Source: Mariprofundus sp.
GTDB lineage: Bacteria; Pseudomonadota; Zetaproteobacteria; Mariprofundales; Mariprofundaceae
Assembly: GCA_015485035.1 (NCBI GenBank)
Contig: WFUI01000134.1
Location: forward strand, 1 to 8,437
Reading direction: 5' to 3'
Length of the DNA: 8,437 nucleotides
In this document: positions 5,519 through 8,437 of the stretch, piece after piece
Numbering within the stretch: the stretch's first letter is position 1
Layout of the letters: each line of letters begins with the position of its first letter
The notes under the pieces: model-generated
Seen by the model: only the letters and a program-made list of their open reading frames with translations
The model's database searches: none
Told to the model about the DNA's origin: nothing
Program-made: the position numbers and the translations under genes

Positions 5519-6181
5519 TCAGCACAGAAAATTCAGTGTTTGATCCAGAGGGCCATCGTTGATGCAAAATTGCGCGCCAGCCTGTACTTTGGGTTTGGCA
5601 TGGAAGGCAATACCGAGGCCTGCCGCCTGAATCATCGGTAAATCATTGGCGCCATCACCAATAGCAACAGTCTGGCTGATCGGAATACTGTAAATTTCAG
5701 CCTGCTCCAGCAGACAATGGCGTTTGGTTTCAGCATCGACAATCTCGCCAATAATACCACCGGTCAGCTTACCATCTCTGATATCGAGAACATTGGCGCG
5801 GGTGAAATCGAGTTCCAGCCGTTGTTCAAGCTTATCCGTAAAATAAGTAAAACCACCGGAAACCAGACCGATTTTCCAGTCATGTTGTTTGAGGGTTGTG
5901 ATCAGTGATTCGGCACCATCGGTCAATTCAATACATTGCTCATAGACCTGATCCAGTACGCTGGCATCGAGGCCACTGAGTAACTGAACCCGTTCAGTCA
6001 GTGATTCGGCGAAATCCAGTTCGCCGCGCATGGCGCGTTCGGTAATTTCGGAAATTTGTGCCTTGATACCCAGAAACCCGGCAATTTCATCAATACATTC
6101 GCACTGGATCAGTGTTGAATCCATGTCCATAAACAATAAGCCGGGCTGGGAAAGGATAGGGCGAGCACTCATGGCAAGCAT
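5519..6181 (-). CDS. serB: Phosphoserine phosphatase, short form (HAD superfamily)
   Basis: SerB dephosphorylates O-phospho-L-serine in the last step of serine synthesis, in the cytoplasm and with magnesium. The HAD motifs are complete: DMDST at 19-23 with nucleophile Asp19 and general acid Asp21, Glu28 and Arg52 (ECIDE, MRGELDF) for substrate binding, SGGF at 108-111, Lys153, and GDGANDLPM at 175-183. At 220 residues it lacks the roughly 100-residue N-terminal domain of E. coli SerB and is only the catalytic core with its cap, a form known in other bacteria. Homoserine phosphotransferase ThrH is a relative, but the ECIDE and MRGELDF segments favour SerB. The start is uncertain: ATG at 6181 or at 6172, neither with a strong ribosome site. 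It lies 163 bases downstream of mfd on the same strand. Confidence 0.93.
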   Translation of the reverse strand: MLAMSARPILSQPGLLFMDMDSTLIQCECIDEIAGFLGIKAQISEITERAMRGELDFAESLTERVQLLSGLDASVLDQVYEQCIELTDGAESLITTLKQHDWKIGLVSGGFTYFTDKLEQRLELDFTRANVLDIRDGKLTGGIIGEIVDAETKRHCLLEQAEIYSIPISQTVAIGDGANDLPMIQAAGLGIAFHAKPKVQAGAQFCINDGPLDQTLNFLC

Positions 6182-6195
6182 GCTGCCAAGCTTGG
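6173..6195. repeat. Overlapping palindromes at the serB translation start
   Basis: CCAAGCTTGG (6186-6195) is a perfect 10-base palindrome. Next to it, GGCAAGCATGCTGCC (6173-6187) is a palindrome apart from one extra A, and includes the first possible serB ATG. Either could fold over the ribosome-binding region of serB mRNA, or could be chance. Confidence 0.3.
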
Positions 6196-6344
6196 ATCAA
6201 AAGCAAAAGCATTTCACATATCTTTCAATCATAAATGCACAATAGAAAAACCGGAACGGAATATTTAGCTATAAAGATGTCCTGAAAAAACTGATTTGCG
6301 CGTGTATTCATCCATGCCCTATGTCATTCCCGTACTGCCGCAGT
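6182..6344. other. Intergenic region between mfd and serB
   Basis: These 163 bases are AT-rich in the half next to serB. ACTGCGGCAGT just after the mfd stop is a small palindrome, but it lacks a T-run. A run of six T on the minus strand (6290-6285) has no stem before it. I see no clear terminator, promoter or gene; serB could be read from mfd transcripts or from an unrecognised promoter here. Confidence 0.4.
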
Positions 6345-8437
6345 TCAGTCCTTGAGTAATTCATCAAGGAAGGCGATACACTCTTTGAGTTGCCTGCGCT
6401 TATCATCTGAAGTATGCAACAGAGTGAGATTCCCATCCGGGGTGAGTCGGAAGCGGTTGGCTTCTTTCTGGACGCGCATCAGCATTTTACCGGGGTCAAT
6501 ACGGGATTCTGCAGTAAAATGCAGACGTAAGCCTGTATTGCCCTCCTTGATGGCAGCAAGTCCGAGTTCGGAGGCACGCCAGCGGATACGCTGTTGTTCA
6601 AGACAGTATTTGGCTTCATCCGGCATCCGCCCAAAACGGTCGGTCATTTCCTCAAATAACAGGGTAATCTGTGCATCTCCTTCAGCTTGTGAAATACGTC
6701 GGTACAGATTAAGTCGTTCGCCTGTTTGCGGCACATAATCCGGTGGCAAGATAGCGTTGATACCCAGGTGAACATCGACAGTCTGTTTTGGTTTGACGTG
6801 TTCGCCACGCGCTTCGGCTACCGCTGTTGCAAGCATATCCATATACATATCCAGCCCGATTTCTTCGATGCGACCGCTCTGTTCTGCGCCTAAAAGATTA
6901 CCTGCGCCACGAATTTCCATGTCCTGTCTGGCCAGCAGGAAACCGGCACCGAGTTCGGTGTGCTCGGCAATGGCCTGCAAGCGTTCGCGCGCATCGGCTG
7001 TCATGGCGCGTGGATCGGGTGTGAACAGATAGGCGTAGGCTTGGCGGTGGCTGCGCCCGACCCGGCCTCTGATTTGATGCAATTGCGATAGACCGAGAAG
7101 ATCGGCGCGTTCGACAATCAAGGTGTTGGCATTGGGTACATCCAGCCCTGATTCGACAATCGTGGTGCAGACAAGCAAGTGCAGCCGACCCTCGTAAAAG
7201 GCCATCATTTGCCGGTCCAGTTCAGCGGGACTCATCTGGCCATGGGCAATGCCGATTTCCGCTTCCGGTACGTCTTCTCTCAACCGGGCTGCAATGCGTT
7301 CGATACTTTTGACATGATTGTGCAGGTAATAAATCTGGCCACCGCGGTAAAGCTCCCGCCGGATCGCTTCAGCAGCAATATGCGGGTCAAAGCTTGATAC
7401 CATGGTGCGAATGGCTTCCCGTTCTGCCGGTGGTGTGCTGATAATTGATACGGTGCGCAGGCCCGACAGGGTCTGGTGCAGCGTGCGGGGAATGGGTGTG
7501 GCGGTCAATGTGAGCAAGTCCACGCTGGTATGTAATGTTTTCAGTTTTTGTTTGTGTTTGACGCCAAAGCGTTGTTCTTCATCGACGATGACCAGGCCGA
7601 GGTCGGCGAATTTGAATTGTTCCGACAGCAAGCGATGGGTGCCGACGATGATACGGGTATCACCAGCCGCCAGTTCGCGAATGATGCGGTCGGTATCTGT
7701 TTTACCCTGTAAGCGGGAAATCAATGCAACGTTGAGATCGGTACCGGAAAAACGCTCGGAAAAACTGGCATAATGCTGGTTGGCCAGCACTGTGGTTGGC
7801 GTCAGTACAGCGACCTGCCGGCCCGATGCGGCTACGATAAATGCCGCCCGCATGGCGACTTCTGTTTTGCCGAAACCGACATCGCCGCAGATGACCCGGT
7901 CCATCGGCTTGTCACTGGCGAGGTCACGCATAATAGCATCAATGCTTTCTACCTGATCATCGGTTTCCTCAAACGGGAAACGGGCCGAGAAATCTTCATA
8001 GGCTTGCATGAGTGCGCCCTGTATCGGGTAGGGGGGGCGTGTATTCCCACTGCGCTCAGCCTCAACTTTAATCAGTTCATGCGCCATGGAAAGCAGGTCG
8101 CGTTTGACACGTTCACGGGTTCGCTTCCATTTTTCGGAACCCAGCTTGTTGAGTCGTGGCGATTCATCACCCGTATACCGATGCAGCCGCGCCAGTTCCT
8201 CAACCGGTACAAATACATGGGTTTTATCGGCGTATTCAATCTTGATGAAATCGGCGGTTTCATTTTCATCGCCAAGACTTTCCAGTCCCTGATAGCGACC
8301 AATGCCATGGTCTTCATGCACGACCGGATCACCGGGGTTCAGTTCAGCCAGCGATGTAAAAACATCAGCGCGGAGCACGGTAGTGTTGCGGCTGCGTTTG
8401 CGTGGCAGATGTTGGCCGAGCAATTCGCGGCCAGTCA
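6345..8437 (-). CDS. mfd: Transcription-repair coupling factor Mfd, 5' part cut by window edge
   Basis: Mfd binds RNA polymerase stalled at a DNA lesion, pushes it off with its ATP-driven translocase and recruits UvrA for excision repair. The window holds the last 696 residues of a protein usually near 1150; the UvrB-like N-terminal domains lie beyond the right edge. The order is: the RNA-polymerase-interaction domain (GDPVVHEDHGIGRYQGL, about 8336-8280), then the helicase lobes with Walker A GDVGFGKT (7886-7863), TPTTVLANQH, the DEEQ box (7583-7572) followed by RFGVKH, and TLTATPIPRTL. Next come GHGQM-like AHGQM, TTIVESGLDVPNANT, QLHQIRGRVGRSH with the arginine finger, and RGAGNLLGAEQSG of the TRG translocation motif region, ending in the C-terminal regulatory domain. 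The frame is open to base 8437; TTG at 8423 is an internal Leu. A run of seven C in coding sense (8037-8031) does not break the frame. Confidence 0.98.
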   Translation of the reverse strand, partial: TGRELLGQHLPRKRSRNTTVLRADVFTSLAELNPGDPVVHEDHGIGRYQGLESLGDENETADFIKIEYADKTHVFVPVEELARLHRYTGDESPRLNKLGSEKWKRTRERVKRDLLSMAHELIKVEAERSGNTRPPYPIQGALMQAYEDFSARFPFEETDDQVESIDAIMRDLASDKPMDRVICGDVGFGKTEVAMRAAFIVAASGRQVAVLTPTTVLANQHYASFSERFSGTDLNVALISRLQGKTDTDRIIRELAAGDTRIIVGTHRLLSEQFKFADLGLVIVDEEQRFGVKHKQKLKTLHTSVDLLTLTATPIPRTLHQTLSGLRTVSIISTPPAEREAIRTMVSSFDPHIAAEAIRRELYRGGQIYYLHNHVKSIERIAARLREDVPEAEIGIAHGQMSPAELDRQMMAFYEGRLHLLVCTTIVESGLDVPNANTLIVERADLLGLSQLHQIRGRVGRSHRQAYAYLFTPDPRAMTADARERLQAIAEHTELGAGFLLARQDMEIRGAGNLLGAEQSGRIEEIGLDMYMDMLATAVAEARGEHVKPKQTVDVHLGINAILPPDYVPQTGERLNLYRRISQAEGDAQITLLFEEMTDRFGRMPDEAKYCLEQQRIRWRASELGLAAIKEGNTGLRLHFTAESRIDPGKMLMRVQKEANRFRLTPDGNLTLLHTSDDKRRQLKECIAFLDELLKD

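Noticed and set aside
6285..6290. T-run on the minus strand as an mfd terminator
   Set aside because: No stem precedes it on the minus strand.
8031..8037. Run of seven G (seven C in coding sense) in mfd as a frameshift
   Set aside because: The Mfd frame continues correctly on both sides with conserved motifs.
8421..8423. TTG as the start of mfd
   Set aside because: The frame stays open to the window edge and the residues match the middle of Mfd, just before the polymerase-interaction domain.

Overview
The window looks like ordinary chromosomal DNA of a Gram-negative bacterium, probably Pseudomonadota. The evidence is a PilP-family type IV pilus protein, an E. coli-like endonuclease III, a fused CoaBC, an overlapping coaBC-dut pair, IspH of the MEP isoprenoid pathway, and a full-architecture Mfd. 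A gamma- or zetaproteobacterium-like host is my guess; the sequence alone does not settle it. Coding density is high, and no rRNA, tRNA, CRISPR array, insertion sequence or phage gene is visible.

Left part (1-3278), all on the minus strand, so read from right to left: bcp (thiol peroxidase), coaBC (coenzyme A synthesis) and dut (dUTPase) are tightly packed, with coaBC and dut overlapping by 4 bases. After a 122-base gap come a PilP-like exported protein and nth (base-excision repair), 15 bases apart; nth runs off the left edge. Dut and Nth are functionally related, since one keeps uracil out of DNA and the other removes damaged pyrimidines.

Middle (3279-5457): ispH diverges from bcp across 63 bases. 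It is followed by a more AT-rich stretch holding two hairpins and a 64-residue basic protein of unknown function (minus strand, strong Shine-Dalgarno). Divergent from that, across 174 bases, lies a 215-residue multi-cluster iron-sulfur protein: an N-terminal Fer4_19-like domain followed by two CDGSH domains. This divergent pair is the least ordinary part of the window.

Right part (5519-8437), minus strand: serB (phosphoserine phosphatase, short form) converges on the CDGSH gene. Upstream of it is the C-terminal 696 residues of Mfd, the transcription-repair coupling factor, which is cut by the right edge of the window.

I see no complete novel multi-gene system. The items most worth following up are the Fer4_19/tandem-CDGSH protein, the unknown small basic protein with a dnaX-like slippery heptamer in frame, and the PilP homologue that lacks both a lipobox and pil neighbours.
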